The position numbers were made by a program, and so were the translations under genes. A stretch of 64,000 nt of DNA from Pseudomonas sp. R76 (lineage in GTDB: Bacteria > Pseudomonadota > Gammaproteobacteria > Pseudomonadales > Pseudomonadaceae): NCBI RefSeq assembly GCF_009834565.1, contig NZ_CP019428.1, forward strand, positions 1,302,001 through 1,366,000, written 5' to 3'. Below are positions 9,447 through 18,568 of this stretch, one piece after another; the first letter of the stretch is position 1, and each line of letters starts with the position of its first letter. The notes below the pieces were generated by a model. The model saw only the letters and a program-made list of their open reading frames with translations, did not search any database and was not told the DNA's origin.

Positions 9447-10544
9447 ATGACTTCGCATACTTTCAAACCTGATATGCCGCCACCGAACAAAGTCTTCGGG
9501 CCGATGGCATGGATGCGCGCCAACCTGTTTTCCAGCTGGCTCAACACCTTGCTGACGCTGTTGGCGTTCTACCTGATCTACCTGATCGTGCCGCCGATCC
9601 TGCACTGGGCCATCCTCGACGCCAACTGGGTCGGGACCACGCGCGCCGATTGCACCAAGGAAGGCGCCTGCTGGGTGTTTATCCAACAGCGCTTCGGGCA
9701 GTTCATGTACGGCTACTACCCCGGCGACCTGCGCTGGCGTGTGGACCTGACCGTGTGGCTGGCCATCGTTGGCGTGGCGCCGTTGTTCATCTCGCGTTTC
9801 CAGCGCAAGGCGGTCTACGGCCTGAGCTTCCTGGTGCTGTACCCGATCATCGCCTACTGCCTGCTGCATGGCGGCGTCTTCGGCCTGACCAACGTGGCCA
9901 CCAGCCAGTGGGGCGGCCTGATGCTGACCCTGGTTATCGCCACCGTCGGCATCGCCGGCGCCTTGCCGTTGGGCATTGTGCTGGCGTTGGGGCGGCGTTC
10001 GAACATGCCGGCGATTCGTGTGGTCTGCGTGACCTTCATCGAGTTCTGGCGCGGCGTGCCGTTGATCACCGTGCTGTTCATGTCGTCGGTGATGCTGCCG
10101 TTGTTCCTGCCCGAAGGCATGGGCATCGACAAACTGCTGCGGGCGTTGATCGGCGTGATCCTGTTCCAGTCGGCCTACGTGGCTGAAGTGGTGCGCGGTG
10201 GCTTGCAGGCGATTCCCAAAGGTCAGTACGAGGCCGCCGCAGCGATGGGCCTGGGTTACTGGCGCAGCATGGGCCTGGTGATTCTGCCGCAAGCCCTGAA
10301 GCTGGTGATTCCGGGCATCGTCAACACGTTTATTGCGCTGTTCAAGGACACCAGCCTGGTGATCATCATCGGCCTGTTCGACCTGCTCAACAGCGTCAAA
10401 CAAGCTGCCGCCGACCCTAAATGGCTGGGTATGGCCACTGAAGGCTATGTGTTCGCCGCCCTGGTGTTCTGGATTTTCTGTTTTGGTATGTCGCGCTATT
10501 CCATTCATTTGGAACGCAAGCTCGACACAGGCCACAAGCGTTAG
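9447..10544 (+). CDS. aapM: General L-amino acid ABC transporter permease AapM
   Basis: 365 residues, the second HisMQ-type permease half. The first span is around 31-50 ([18 protein letters not shown]), followed by a periplasmic section with two Cys (DCTKEGACW) and then the permease core. The EAA motif [14 protein letters not shown] sits near 260. It pairs with AapQ to form the channel for amino acids delivered by AapJ. The aapP start is 11 bases after its stop codon. Confidence 0.92.
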   Translation: MTSHTFKPDMPPPNKVFGPMAWMRANLFSSWLNTLLTLLAFYLIYLIVPPILHWAILDANWVGTTRADCTKEGACWVFIQQRFGQFMYGYYPGDLRWRVDLTVWLAIVGVAPLFISRFQRKAVYGLSFLVLYPIIAYCLLHGGVFGLTNVATSQWGGLMLTLVIATVGIAGALPLGIVLALGRRSNMPAIRVVCVTFIEFWRGVPLITVLFMSSVMLPLFLPEGMGIDKLLRALIGVILFQSAYVAEVVRGGLQAIPKGQYEAAAAMGLGYWRSMGLVILPQALKLVIPGIVNTFIALFKDTSLVIIIGLFDLLNSVKQAAADPKWLGMATEGYVFAALVFWIFCFGMSRYSIHLERKLDTGHKR

Positions 10545-10555
10545 GAGTTGTTGTT

Positions 10556-11320
10556 ATGAGCGAAGCGATCAAACAGCCTGTGAGCCCTGAAGGCATTATC
10601 CAGATGCAGGGCGTCAACAAGTGGTACGGCCAGTTCCACGTGTTGAAAGACATCAACCTCAACGTCAAGCAGGGCGAGCGTATCGTGCTGTGCGGCCCGT
10701 CGGGTTCGGGCAAGTCCACCACCATCCGCTGCCTCAACCGCCTGGAAGAGCACCAGCAAGGGCGCATCGTGGTCGATGGCGTGGAACTGACCAACGACCT
10801 CAAGCAGATCGAAGCGATCCGCCGCGAAGTCGGCATGGTGTTCCAGCACTTCAACCTGTTCCCGCACCTGACCATCCTGCAGAACTGCACGCTGGCACCG
10901 ATGTGGGTACGCAAGATGCCCAAGCGCAAGGCTGAAGAAATTGCCATGCACTACCTGGAGCGTGTGCGCATTCCGGAGCAGGCCCACAAGTTTCCGGGGC
11001 AACTGTCCGGCGGCCAGCAACAGCGTGTGGCGATTGCCCGTGCGCTGTGCATGAAACCGAAAATCATGCTGTTTGACGAACCGACCTCGGCACTAGACCC
11101 GGAAATGGTCAAGGAAGTACTCGACACCATGATCGGCCTGGCCGAAGACGGCATGACCATGTTGTGCGTGACCCACGAAATGGGCTTCGCCCGCACCGTG
11201 GCCAACCGCGTGATCTTCATGGACAAGGGCGAGATCGTCGAACAGGCGGCGCCGAATGACTTCTTCGACAACCCGCAGAATGATCGGACCAAGTTGTTCT
11301 TGAGCCAGATTCTGCATTGA
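10556..11320 (+). CDS. aapP: General L-amino acid ABC transporter ATPase AapP
   Basis: 254 residues of a cytoplasmic ABC ATPase of the GlnQ/HisP type. Walker A GPSGSGKS is at 47-54, the signature LSGGQQQR near 145, Walker [13 protein letters not shown] near 165 and the switch His in CVTHEMG near 205. It powers uptake through AapQM. It is the last gene of the operon and is followed by a strong intrinsic terminator. Confidence 0.95.
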   Translation: MSEAIKQPVSPEGIIQMQGVNKWYGQFHVLKDINLNVKQGERIVLCGPSGSGKSTTIRCLNRLEEHQQGRIVVDGVELTNDLKQIEAIRREVGMVFQHFNLFPHLTILQNCTLAPMWVRKMPKRKAEEIAMHYLERVRIPEQAHKFPGQLSGGQQQRVAIARALCMKPKIMLFDEPTSALDPEMVKEVLDTMIGLAEDGMTMLCVTHEMGFARTVANRVIFMDKGEIVEQAAPNDFFDNPQNDRTKLFLSQILH

Positions 11321-11335
11321 TCGATGCTTGAAACG

Positions 11336-11366
11336 ATAAACCCGGCCTGGTGCCGGGTTTATTTTT
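11336..11366 (+). terminator. Rho-independent terminator of aapJQMP
   Basis: An 11-bp perfect stem (ATAAACCCGGC paired with GCCGGGTTTAT) with a 5-base loop, followed by T5. The flanking A and T runs may also let it stop the convergent mqsA transcript. Confidence 0.9.
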
Positions 11367-11372
11367 GCCTGT

Positions 11373-11861
11373 CTAAGAGGCTTTGAGGGCTTCTTGTGTT
11401 TCGTGGTTGATGGTGTGAGTGAAGGCGTTGCGCAGGTCCGCACCTTCGGCCAACTCTTTGGCGTCGGTGAGTAAGTGGGGGTAACGATCCAGCAGGCGCA
11501 TCAACACCATCAACGGTTTGGGCGGTGTTATTTCGCCGCGTTCGTAGCGTGAGAACGCGTTGTGCCCGCCACCGGACAGTAGTTCTACGGTTTGTTTTTG
11601 CGTGAGGTGCAGCTTGCGGCGGATACGCTTCAGTTCGGCGCCCATCATCCGTCGGGCGGCGTGGAGTAGCTCGTCACCTGCTTTAGCGTGGCGCTCGGAG
11701 CTGTCAGCGTCATACATGCCGTCCTCGCACAGTTGGCATTCCCAGCCCGAGAGGTCATCAACGCGCTGCTCCATGCCTTTGATACGTAGGGTTTCACTGC
11801 GCCCCTCAAAACGCACCATGGCGTCAGGGGTACCACAGATGAAGCAGTGTTGGGTTTTCAT
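11373..11861 (-). CDS. mqsA: MqsA antitoxin (type II toxin-antitoxin)
   Basis: 162 residues. The N-terminal zinc-binding domain has CxxC pairs at Cys6/Cys9 and Cys42/Cys45. The C-terminal Xre-type helix-turn-helix includes RKLHLTQKQ and GGGHNAFSRYERG, which match E. coli MqsA. It neutralises MqsR and represses the operon. It is about 30 residues longer than E. coli MqsA (131), mostly as a C-terminal tail after the HTH. It is downstream of mqsR with an ATGA start/stop overlap, the toxin-first order typical of this system. Confidence 0.92.
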   Translation of the reverse strand: MKTQHCFICGTPDAMVRFEGRSETLRIKGMEQRVDDLSGWECQLCEDGMYDADSSERHAKAGDELLHAARRMMGAELKRIRRKLHLTQKQTVELLSGGGHNAFSRYERGEITPPKPLMVLMRLLDRYPHLLTDAKELAEGADLRNAFTHTINHETQEALKAS

Positions 11862-12169
11862 GGGTTCATCCCTTTGAAGGAGATCACGGGTGGGTTACTG
11901 CCGGAGCAGTAAGTGACCTTGATGTAAATCTCCAGACCATGTGATTGGATGTGGTAGACGTCATGCCAGACGCGGTGATCGGCATAGGTCGTCATCGATT
12001 TGTACAACATCCTGTTTTGCAGTTTGAAAACGATCATTTGCATCTGCGCGAGATCAAGGTCGAGAGCCTCTGCGGTTCTCTTTGCCCCCCGTGTAAAAGC
12101 CCTGGCGCCAAGCCGCCTCACATCAGCCTTTATCATCGCCAGATCGTAATGAGGTGTGTACTTTTCCAT
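11858..12169 (-). CDS. mqsR: MqsR mRNA interferase toxin
   Basis: 103 residues of the RelE-like ribonuclease fold. It opens MEKYTPH and contains LYKSMTTYADH, both close to E. coli MqsR, a GCU-specific mRNA endonuclease. Lys57 matches the E. coli active-site Lys56, and the later Tyr (EIYIKV) matches Tyr81. The position of E. coli Gln68 is His here (VWHDVY), so cleavage preference or rate could differ. A palindromic operator lies about 20 bases upstream. Confidence 0.92.
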   Translation of the reverse strand: MEKYTPHYDLAMIKADVRRLGARAFTRGAKRTAEALDLDLAQMQMIVFKLQNRMLYKSMTTYADHRVWHDVYHIQSHGLEIYIKVTYCSGSNPPVISFKGMNP

Positions 12170-12187
12170 AAGACACCTGCGTCCAAT

Positions 12188-12213
12188 AATTACCCTTATA
12201 GGGTAATTTTACC
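12188..12213 (-). promoter_or_regulatory. Putative MqsA operator upstream of mqsR
   Basis: A perfect dyad, AATTACCC-TTATA-GGGTAATT (12188-12208), overlaps a second dyad GGTAA-TT-TTACC (12202-12213). Position and form resemble the AACCT/AGGTT palindromes bound by E. coli MqsA, though the sequence is not the same. Confidence 0.65.
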
Positions 12214-12256
12214 AATCGAAAATTCAGTTCTTTTTGTTGCCCCCAAACCCTAGTGC

Positions 12257-12304
12257 GTTGCCTTTGTAGGCAACTCCTAATAGGCTGTAGGAAAATTCAT
12301 CCTA
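12257..12304. promoter_or_regulatory. Two dyads upstream of the FadR-type regulator
   Basis: GTTGCC-N6-GGCAAC (12257-12274) and TAGGA-N7-TCCTA (12288-12304) lie just before the regulator gene. The second could be an autoregulatory operator of that GntR-family protein; the first could be a small hairpin. Assignment is by position only. Confidence 0.35.
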
Positions 12305-12328
12305 TGATTGGACGAAAGCGCAAAACCC

Positions 12329-12988
12329 ATGACAGACATCGCCCCTCTGATCAAACGTTCCCTGGTTGACCAAGCCCTGGAGCAACTGCGCCGGCGCATT
12401 ACCGAAGGCAGATGGGCCATCGGTGAGCGCTTGCCCACCGAGCCCGAGCTGTCCGCCGAGTTGGGTATCAGCCGCAATACCGTGCGCGAAGCCATGCGGG
12501 TGCTGGCGTTTTCCGGCTTGATTGAAATCCGCCAGGGCGACGGCAGTTATTTGCGCTCGATGACCGACCCGCTGGGCGCCATGCGGGCGCTGTCCAGTTG
12601 CACCCTGGAGCAGGCGCAGGAGACGCGGCAGATTCTGGAAGTGGAGGCCATCGGCCTCGCGGCACTGCGCCGTACCGATGACGATCTGAAAAAATTACGC
12701 CTGGCCTTGAGTGTCAGCGGCGAGCTGTACCACGGTGACCTGGAGGCTTACATCAGCGCCGATCTGGTGTTCCACAAGCACTTGGTCGACGCCGCACATA
12801 ACCCGGCCTTGAGCGAGCTGTACCAGTATTTTTCCGCCATCGTCGCTGCACAGTTGCGCCAGACCCTGAACATTTCGCCGCGTCGCCAGGCCGTGTTCGA
12901 CCTGCATGTCGCCCTGCTCGATGCCGTGGAAAACCACGACCCCGAACGCGCCAAATCCCTCTGCCGGCAGTTGATCAATGAACCTTGA
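12329..12988 (+). CDS. FadR-subfamily GntR transcriptional regulator
   Basis: 219 residues from the ATG at 12329; a TTG at 12308 would add seven residues and cannot be excluded. The N-terminal winged helix-turn-helix (LEQLRRRITEGRWAIGERLPTE ... ISRNTVREAMRVL) occupies about 10-75. An all-helical FCD effector domain follows, with the conserved Asp/His ligands typical of metal-binding FCD proteins (DLVFHKHLVDAAHN). The gene overlaps the start of the MFS transporter by 11 bases, so it very probably controls that transporter. The inducer is unknown. Confidence 0.88.
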   Translation: MTDIAPLIKRSLVDQALEQLRRRITEGRWAIGERLPTEPELSAELGISRNTVREAMRVLAFSGLIEIRQGDGSYLRSMTDPLGAMRALSSCTLEQAQETRQILEVEAIGLAALRRTDDDLKKLRLALSVSGELYHGDLEAYISADLVFHKHLVDAAHNPALSELYQYFSAIVAAQLRQTLNISPRRQAVFDLHVALLDAVENHDPERAKSLCRQLINEP

Positions 12989-14243
12989 AGCCAAACGCAC
13001 GCCCGAACTCGACGCACTGCTGATCGACGCCGAAGCCGACGACGACGTGGTGCAGCACAGCCACCCGGTGGTCATGCGGCCGTGGCTGTTGCTGCTGGGC
13101 TTGATCCTGGTGGCGCTGAACCTGCGCCCGGCGTTGTCGAGCATGTCGCCGTTGCTGGCCGAAGTCTCCAGCAGCCTGGGGCTGTCAGCCGCCAAGGCCG
13201 GTTTGCTGACCACCTTGCCGGTGCTCTGCCTTGGCCTGTTCGCGCCGCTGGCGCCGACCCTGGCACGGCGATTCGGCGCCGAGCGCGTCGTGCTGGGGAT
13301 TCTGCTGACATTGGCGGCCGGGATCATCCTGCGCAGTTCGTTCGGTGAGGTCGGCCTGTTCGCCGGCAGCCTGATTGCCGGTGCGAGCATCGGCATCATC
13401 GGTGTATTGCTGCCGGGTATCGTCAAGCGCGATTTCGCCAGGCACGCCGGCACCATGACCGGCGTCTACACCATGGCGTTGTGCTTGGGGGCGGCACTGG
13501 CCGCGGGCTCCACGGTGCCGTTGAGTCATTACTTCGGCGACAGCTGGAACATCGGCCTGGGCTTCTGGATTGTGCCGGCATTGGTGGCGGCGCTGTTCTG
13601 GTTGCCGCAGGTCGGGCAAAAACATGGCGCGCACCAAGTCGCCTATCGGGTCAAGGGTTTGCTGCGCGATCCGCTGGCCTGGCAGGTGACGTTGTACATG
13701 GGCCTGCAATCCTCGCTGGCCTACATTGTGTTCGGCTGGTTGCCTTCTATTCTGATCGGCCGCGGTCTCACGGCGACCGAGGCGGGGCTGGTGCTGTCCG
13801 GTTCAGTCATCGTGCAACTGGCCAGTTCCCTCGCCGCGCCGTGGCTGGCCACCCGTGGCAAGGACCAGCGCCTGGCCATCGTGGTGGTGATGCTGCTGAC
13901 CCTCGGCGGCCTGTTTGGCTGCCTGTACGCGCCACTCGACGGCCTGTGGGGTTGGGCGATTTTGCTCGGCCTGGGCCAGGGCGGTACGTTCAGCCTGGCG
14001 CTGACCTTGATCGTGTTGCGCTCGCGTGATTCCCACGTGGCCGCCAACCTGTCGAGCATGGCCCAGGGCATTGGTTACACCCTGGCGTCCATGGGCCCGT
14101 TCGCGGTCGGCCTGGTGCATGACTGGACCGGCGGCTGGGGCGCCGTGGGCTGGATCTTCGCAGTGATCGGCCTGGGTGCGATCATCGCCGGCCTCGGCGC
14201 CGGGCGGGCGCTGTATGTGCAGGTAAGCAGCGAAAAACGCTGA
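12978..14243 (+). CDS. CynX/NimT-family MFS transporter
   Basis: 421 residues with about twelve hydrophobic spans after a ~33-residue acidic cytoplasmic tail. The early motif LILVALNLRPALSSMSPLL is characteristic of the CynX/NimT (cyanate/2-nitroimidazole) branch of the major facilitator superfamily. Substrate cannot be told from sequence; E. coli members include CynX and the nitroimidazole exporter NimT. It is translated from within the end of the upstream FadR-type gene and is convergent with the fimbrial operon, with 2 bases between the stop codons. Confidence 0.85.
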   Translation: MNLEAKRTPELDALLIDAEADDDVVQHSHPVVMRPWLLLLGLILVALNLRPALSSMSPLLAEVSSSLGLSAAKAGLLTTLPVLCLGLFAPLAPTLARRFGAERVVLGILLTLAAGIILRSSFGEVGLFAGSLIAGASIGIIGVLLPGIVKRDFARHAGTMTGVYTMALCLGAALAAGSTVPLSHYFGDSWNIGLGFWIVPALVAALFWLPQVGQKHGAHQVAYRVKGLLRDPLAWQVTLYMGLQSSLAYIVFGWLPSILIGRGLTATEAGLVLSGSVIVQLASSLAAPWLATRGKDQRLAIVVVMLLTLGGLFGCLYAPLDGLWGWAILLGLGQGGTFSLALTLIVLRSRDSHVAANLSSMAQGIGYTLASMGPFAVGLVHDWTGGWGAVGWIFAVIGLGAIIAGLGAGRALYVQVSSEKR

Positions 14244-14245
14244 GG

Positions 14246-14893
14246 TTAGAGGTACACCACTTCCAGCGTGGCGGAGCCGTCCATCAGCGTATCCACACTC
14301 AGGTCCAGGTTCTGCTTGGCGTTGATCACGGCTTCCAGGGTCCGGGTGCTGGTCAGGTTCTGGATCGCCGATGGCCCGGCGGTGCTGCCGACCACATCGG
14401 TAAAGCCGAGCAAACTCCTGGAGCCGATGTCGATGGGGTTGGTGTTCGATGTGCGCCACGCCACACCGCCGGTGGTGGATTCGGTGCCGTAAGTCACCGG
14501 CAAGGCATCGGCGACGGTTTGCTTGGGATCGAACTTTACCGAATAGACACCCAGTTTGTTGCCGGCGGTGTCCAGCCCCAGCCCGTAATAGATCTCGCTG
14601 TTGACGTGGGCCGTGCCGTCGCGGTTATCGCGCATGCGCAGGGCGTAGCGGCCAGGGGCATTGCAACTGACGGTCAAGGTCAGTGTCTTGAGCGGCAGTC
14701 GCGTAGCGGTGGCCTGGTTGAGGTCCTTCTGGGAGATCTTGCCGAAGTCCACCAGGCCGCCGGCGGAGAATACCGGCGTGCAGGCCATGGGCGTAATCAG
14801 CCCGCCGACGGTCAGTTCAACAGTTGAAGCGGCGTGGGCCATGCCTGTGACCACAGCATGAAAAATTCCCAGGGAGATCAGAAACGCTTTCAT
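14246..14893 (-). CDS. DUF1120 fimbrial subunit, distal copy
   Basis: 215 residues with a signal peptide of about 21 residues (AHA-AS). It is the last gene of the chaperone-usher operon. After the signal comes an alternating hydrophobic strand (STVELTVGGLITP), the expected donor strand, then Cys38 and Cys77 forming the pilin disulfide. The protein ends LEVVYL with the penultimate Tyr usual in chaperone-bound subunits. Its mid-region (DNRDG ... YYGLGLD ... KLGVYSVKFDP) resembles the pilin half of the neighbouring tip protein more than the five subunits at the other end. That suggests it is the partner that joins the tip. Confidence 0.82.
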   Translation of the reverse strand: MKAFLISLGIFHAVVTGMAHAASTVELTVGGLITPMACTPVFSAGGLVDFGKISQKDLNQATATRLPLKTLTLTVSCNAPGRYALRMRDNRDGTAHVNSEIYYGLGLDTAGNKLGVYSVKFDPKQTVADALPVTYGTESTTGGVAWRTSNTNPIDIGSRSLLGFTDVVGSTAGPSAIQNLTSTRTLEAVINAKQNLDLSVDTLMDGSATLEVVYL

Positions 14894-14902
14894 TGTTTAC
14901 TC

Positions 14903-16048
14903 CTACTGATAGTAAATTTCGAGAGTGCCCGAGCCATCCAGGCGTACTTCACTGCTCAAGTCCAAAGAACCCAAGGGCGCAATCACCGCTTCCAGGCTCA
15001 GCGTGGCGTTGAGGTTTTGAATGGGGCTGGGGCCGCTGGTACTGCCGGACGTAGCACCAAAACCCAGGTAGCGATTCGCGCCGACGGCCGCGACGCCCGC
15101 GCTGGCGCTGCTCCAGGGCAACCCTCCAGTGGCGGAGTCGGTCGAAAAAACCTGGGCGAAGCTGTCGGCGGTGATGCGGGCCGGGTCGAACAACAACCGG
15201 TAACGGCCGATTTTCTGTTGGCGCGCGTCCAGGCCAAGCCCATAGGTGCTTTCATCGGCGGTGCCGGTGGCCGAACCCAGGCGATTGTCTTGCATGCGCA
15301 CCGCGAAGGCGGTCGGCCCATCGCAGATCACACTGAGTGACAAGGCGCGTGGGGCCAGGGCCGTGTCCTTGTCGACATTCAGGTCGCCGATCGACAGCTT
15401 GCCCAGCTCCACATGGCCGCCGTTGGACAGCGTGGGCGTACACGCCGCCGGCGCAAAGCGCGCTTGCAGACGCAGTTCGCGCGAGCGCCCGGCGGCGAGG
15501 GCGTCGAACAGCCCGGCGACGTCCCAGGTCACGGCATCGCGTACCCGTGCGGCGTCTTCGCTGGCCCAGGCGCTGGCATCGATCTGCAAGGACAGGCTGC
15601 GCCCGCTCACTGCAACGCCGGCGCGCATCGGCACAATGCCCTGCCCCGGTTGCCACGCCAGTTGGGCGCTGACAGCGGCGGGCGGTTGGCCTTGGCCTGC
15701 AATCAAGCCCAGTTCCACGGCCTGGCCGTCCAGCAGCGCTTCGCTGACGCGCAAGCCGTAACTGCCGCGCTCGGTAAAACGAAAGCGCTCCGCCCCGGCG
15801 CCCAGGCCGCGATAAAACACGCTCATGTCGGTGGGCTGCGGGCAATTCAGCGTCAGGCTGATACGCCGCTCGCCAAGCAAACGCTCAGGCGCGGGCGCCA
15901 GCGCTACGGCGCGGTTCATCAGGCCGAAATCCAGCTGTGCCTGGCTCAGGTTGAGCTGGCACTCATCGGCGGCCCAGGCGCCGCTGCTCAGCAGCGCAAC
16001 GCCCAGTGGATACAACGGGTGTTTCAGGCCCATGGTGAACGTCCTCAT
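14903..16048 (-). CDS. Two-domain putative tip adhesin with C-terminal DUF1120 pilin domain
   Basis: 381 residues from the ATG that overlaps the usher stop (ATGA); a GTG at 16060 would add four residues. A signal peptide of ~27 residues ends AWA-AD. Residues up to about 205 form an N-terminal domain of its own with one Cys pair (DECQL ... LNCPQ). The C-terminal half is a DUF1120 pilin domain whose two Cys are 39 apart, as in the other subunits, and it ends LEIYYQ. This order, receptor domain then pilin domain, is that of FimH/PapG-type tip adhesins, which lack a donor strand and cap the fibre. The role is inferred; the ligand is unknown. Confidence 0.75.
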   Translation of the reverse strand: MRTFTMGLKHPLYPLGVALLSSGAWAADECQLNLSQAQLDFGLMNRAVALAPAPERLLGERRISLTLNCPQPTDMSVFYRGLGAGAERFRFTERGSYGLRVSEALLDGQAVELGLIAGQGQPPAAVSAQLAWQPGQGIVPMRAGVAVSGRSLSLQIDASAWASEDAARVRDAVTWDVAGLFDALAAGRSRELRLQARFAPAACTPTLSNGGHVELGKLSIGDLNVDKDTALAPRALSLSVICDGPTAFAVRMQDNRLGSATGTADESTYGLGLDARQQKIGRYRLLFDPARITADSFAQVFSTDSATGGLPWSSASAGVAAVGANRYLGFGATSGSTSGPSPIQNLNATLSLEAVIAPLGSLDLSSEVRLDGSGTLEIYYQ

Positions 16049-18495
16049 GGCTGGCGGCACCGGGCCGCTGCGGTTTCGAAATACACCTCGGGGTCTGCGG
16101 TTTTCGGCAGTTCAAAGTCCAGGCGACAGCGTGGCTGCCCCGGTGCCTTGACCCACAAGGTGCGCGGGTCGAGCACGTCGGGCAGGAACACTTGGCTGCC
16201 TTCCTGCACCAGGGTGATGAACTCGCCGTCGGCGCTGGTCACGGTTGCGCCGCGTGGCAACGGCTGGCCGCTGTCGGTGGTCACGTTCAACAGCGCGCGG
16301 CGGGTCAGGGCGACGCCGAAGTGCACCTTGTCGACCGCACCGCGCCCGGCGGCGATCACGGCCAGGCCGTTGTGGATATCGGCGTTGCGCGGCAGTGAGC
16401 GCGTCTGCACTTCCACCGGGCTGCGGCCATAGGCGCTGAGTTGCGGCACCACGGCCTGGCCTTGCCAGTCGGTCCATACCGGGCCGCTTGGGGTGCTGAC
16501 CTTGATCCCGGCCATCTCGCCCACCGACATCACGGCAAAGGTGTCGCGCACCGGGTACGGCGAGAAGGTCAGGCCGTCTTCATGCAGCACCACGCCGCCA
16601 CGGGCGCCGCCCTGGTAGCTTGAACGTTCGTCATCGCTGCGGGTGTAGTTGAAATCCAGCTGGCTGTACCACGGCAGTGCCGACACGCCGAGCGACGACT
16701 CCACTTCGCGGTCACGGCTGTCGCGTTCCACGCCTACCCGGTAGCTCAATTGGTCGTTGAGTTGCTCGTTCACGCCCACCCCCAGGCGATGCTCGCCACC
16801 GGTATTACGCACCCAGGCACGCCCGCGACGGGTTTCACCCAGCGGCACGCTGAGGTTCAGGTAAATGCTGTCGTCATTTTGCTGGCGTCCGCCCACTTGC
16901 CATTCGGCGCTGGCCGACACCGACACCCGGCCAAAACTGGTGCCCCAGGACGCCAGCGCGCGGCTGCTGCTTTCACCGTTATACGACGCCGTGCGTGAGA
17001 CCCCGGCGCTGAACGCGCCCAACGTCGGGTGCGCCCAGGACGCGGTCGCGCTTTGCTGGTCGCGGTAGCGCGTACGTTGTTGATCGTCGCTGTTGCCGAC
17101 GTAGGTTGAATCCTCAAGGTCGCGGTAACCCTGGGAACGCCAGGAACCGGCGGTGCTCACCGCCCAGCGGTCACTCAACCGCTGGGACCAGGAGAGGTCG
17201 GTTTGTACACCCCGCTCAGTGCCCATGCGCTGGGGGCTGGCTTGCGCCGCCTGGGCGGACAATTGCAGCTGGCTGTCTTGCCACGGCAACCAGCCCAGGC
17301 TCGCCCCCGCCGAGCGGTAGGCATCCGCCATCAGCCCGCCGGCGCTGACGCTGAGTTGCGGGTGCAACGGGCCGCTCCAGCCTGCGCTGATCACCCAAGG
17401 CTCACGGCCGTCGCTGTTGCCGATCTGCCGCACACGCCCGGCCGCCACCGAATAGCCCGGCGCGGGCAGGCCCAGGCCGAGCATGGCGGCGGGCACGGTA
17501 AAGCGGCGTTCTTCGCCGGTGGTTTCCTTGACCGTGACTTCCACGTCGGAGCGGCCGTTCAAACGCCGCACGTCGGTCAGCGCGAACGGCCCGGCCGGCA
17601 CTACGGTGGAGTGGATCAACGCGCCGTTCTGACGGATTTCCACGTGGGCCGGGCTGTTGGCGATACCGGTGATAGTCGCGCCCTGGTTCTGGTCTTGCAG
17701 CGCGGTTTCGGTCAGCACCTGGGCGCCGGTAATCTGCGTGCCCGCCAGCACCGGGTTGTAGAGGCTGATTTGCCCGGCCTGCAACACCGCCTGTTGTTCG
17801 GCGAACGTGCGCTGGGCGTAGGCGTCAAGGTGGGTGGTGCGCGAGTTGCCGTCCTGCCAGGTTTTCGCCTGCCGACTGCGCACGATCCAGTCGCCGGCGT
17901 TGAAGCCGACTTCGGTGTTGGCTGAGCCGAAGCGGCTCGTGTTGTCGCCGAACTCGTTGTAGAGGCCGGTCAGGTCGTAGTTGAGCAGCAAGGCTTTGCC
18001 GCCGGTCTGGTAGCCGGAAATGTCCTGTTGGGCGGGGCGCAGGGCATCGGTCGGCACCACCAGGGCCACGGCCAGGGCGGCCGGGTCTTGCTCGATCACG
18101 GTTTGCGGGTAGCGCTCGATAAAGGGTTGGCAGGTGCGGGCGCCCTCGTCATCGGGCACGTTCAGGTTGCCCGCATCCAGCAGGGCGCGGTTGAAACACA
18201 GGCCGCCCAGGCGGTCGAACTCCACGTCCACCCGGCCACGGCGCAGGCCGTTGACGCTGAGGTTGACGGCATGCCGGCCCGCCGCAAAACGCGGCGCTTG
18301 CAGCAGCAGGTTGGCCAGCTCCGGGTCAATGCCGCGTCGGGACAGCGTCTGGGGGTCGAAGGCGCCGGCGATATCACTCGCCAGCACCGCCCCGCACGGC
18401 AGTGCGCCGCCCAGGGTCAGCGCCAGGCTCGTCAGTATCTTGCCTGCGCGGCGGGGTGAAACGCCGGGCACGGCGCGGCCGTCGCGGTCAGTCAT
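16045..18495 (-). CDS. Outer-membrane fimbrial usher (FimD/PapC family)
   Basis: 816 residues from the ATG at 18495, chosen because it gives a compact signal peptide; an alternative GTG at 18546 would add 17 residues. It forms the outer-membrane pore that receives chaperone-subunit complexes and orders their polymerisation. Visible regions are an N-terminal periplasmic domain (DIAGAFDPQTLSRRGID), a long beta-barrel with a central plug segment, the conserved LNYDLTGLYNEFG, and C-terminal domains rich in paired Cys (CRLDFELPK). The length fits the family (800-850). It lies between chaperone and tip genes. Confidence 0.92.
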   Translation of the reverse strand: MTDRDGRAVPGVSPRRAGKILTSLALTLGGALPCGAVLASDIAGAFDPQTLSRRGIDPELANLLLQAPRFAAGRHAVNLSVNGLRRGRVDVEFDRLGGLCFNRALLDAGNLNVPDDEGARTCQPFIERYPQTVIEQDPAALAVALVVPTDALRPAQQDISGYQTGGKALLLNYDLTGLYNEFGDNTSRFGSANTEVGFNAGDWIVRSRQAKTWQDGNSRTTHLDAYAQRTFAEQQAVLQAGQISLYNPVLAGTQITGAQVLTETALQDQNQGATITGIANSPAHVEIRQNGALIHSTVVPAGPFALTDVRRLNGRSDVEVTVKETTGEERRFTVPAAMLGLGLPAPGYSVAAGRVRQIGNSDGREPWVISAGWSGPLHPQLSVSAGGLMADAYRSAGASLGWLPWQDSQLQLSAQAAQASPQRMGTERGVQTDLSWSQRLSDRWAVSTAGSWRSQGYRDLEDSTYVGNSDDQQRTRYRDQQSATASWAHPTLGAFSAGVSRTASYNGESSSRALASWGTSFGRVSVSASAEWQVGGRQQNDDSIYLNLSVPLGETRRGRAWVRNTGGEHRLGVGVNEQLNDQLSYRVGVERDSRDREVESSLGVSALPWYSQLDFNYTRSDDERSSYQGGARGGVVLHEDGLTFSPYPVRDTFAVMSVGEMAGIKVSTPSGPVWTDWQGQAVVPQLSAYGRSPVEVQTRSLPRNADIHNGLAVIAAGRGAVDKVHFGVALTRRALLNVTTDSGQPLPRGATVTSADGEFITLVQEGSQVFLPDVLDPRTLWVKAPGQPRCRLDFELPKTADPEVYFETAAARCRQP

Positions 18496-18568
18496 TGCTG
18501 TGCTCACAAGGTCGTACTCAAGTGTTGGGTGGCTTTGGCAAGCCACTCTTTTTTATAGGGCGTTCTTT

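Noticed and set aside
8237..10535. Long minus-strand frames opposite aapQ and aapM
   Set aside because: His/Gln/Arg-rich translations typical of antisense to membrane-protein genes; the plus-strand permeases are clear.
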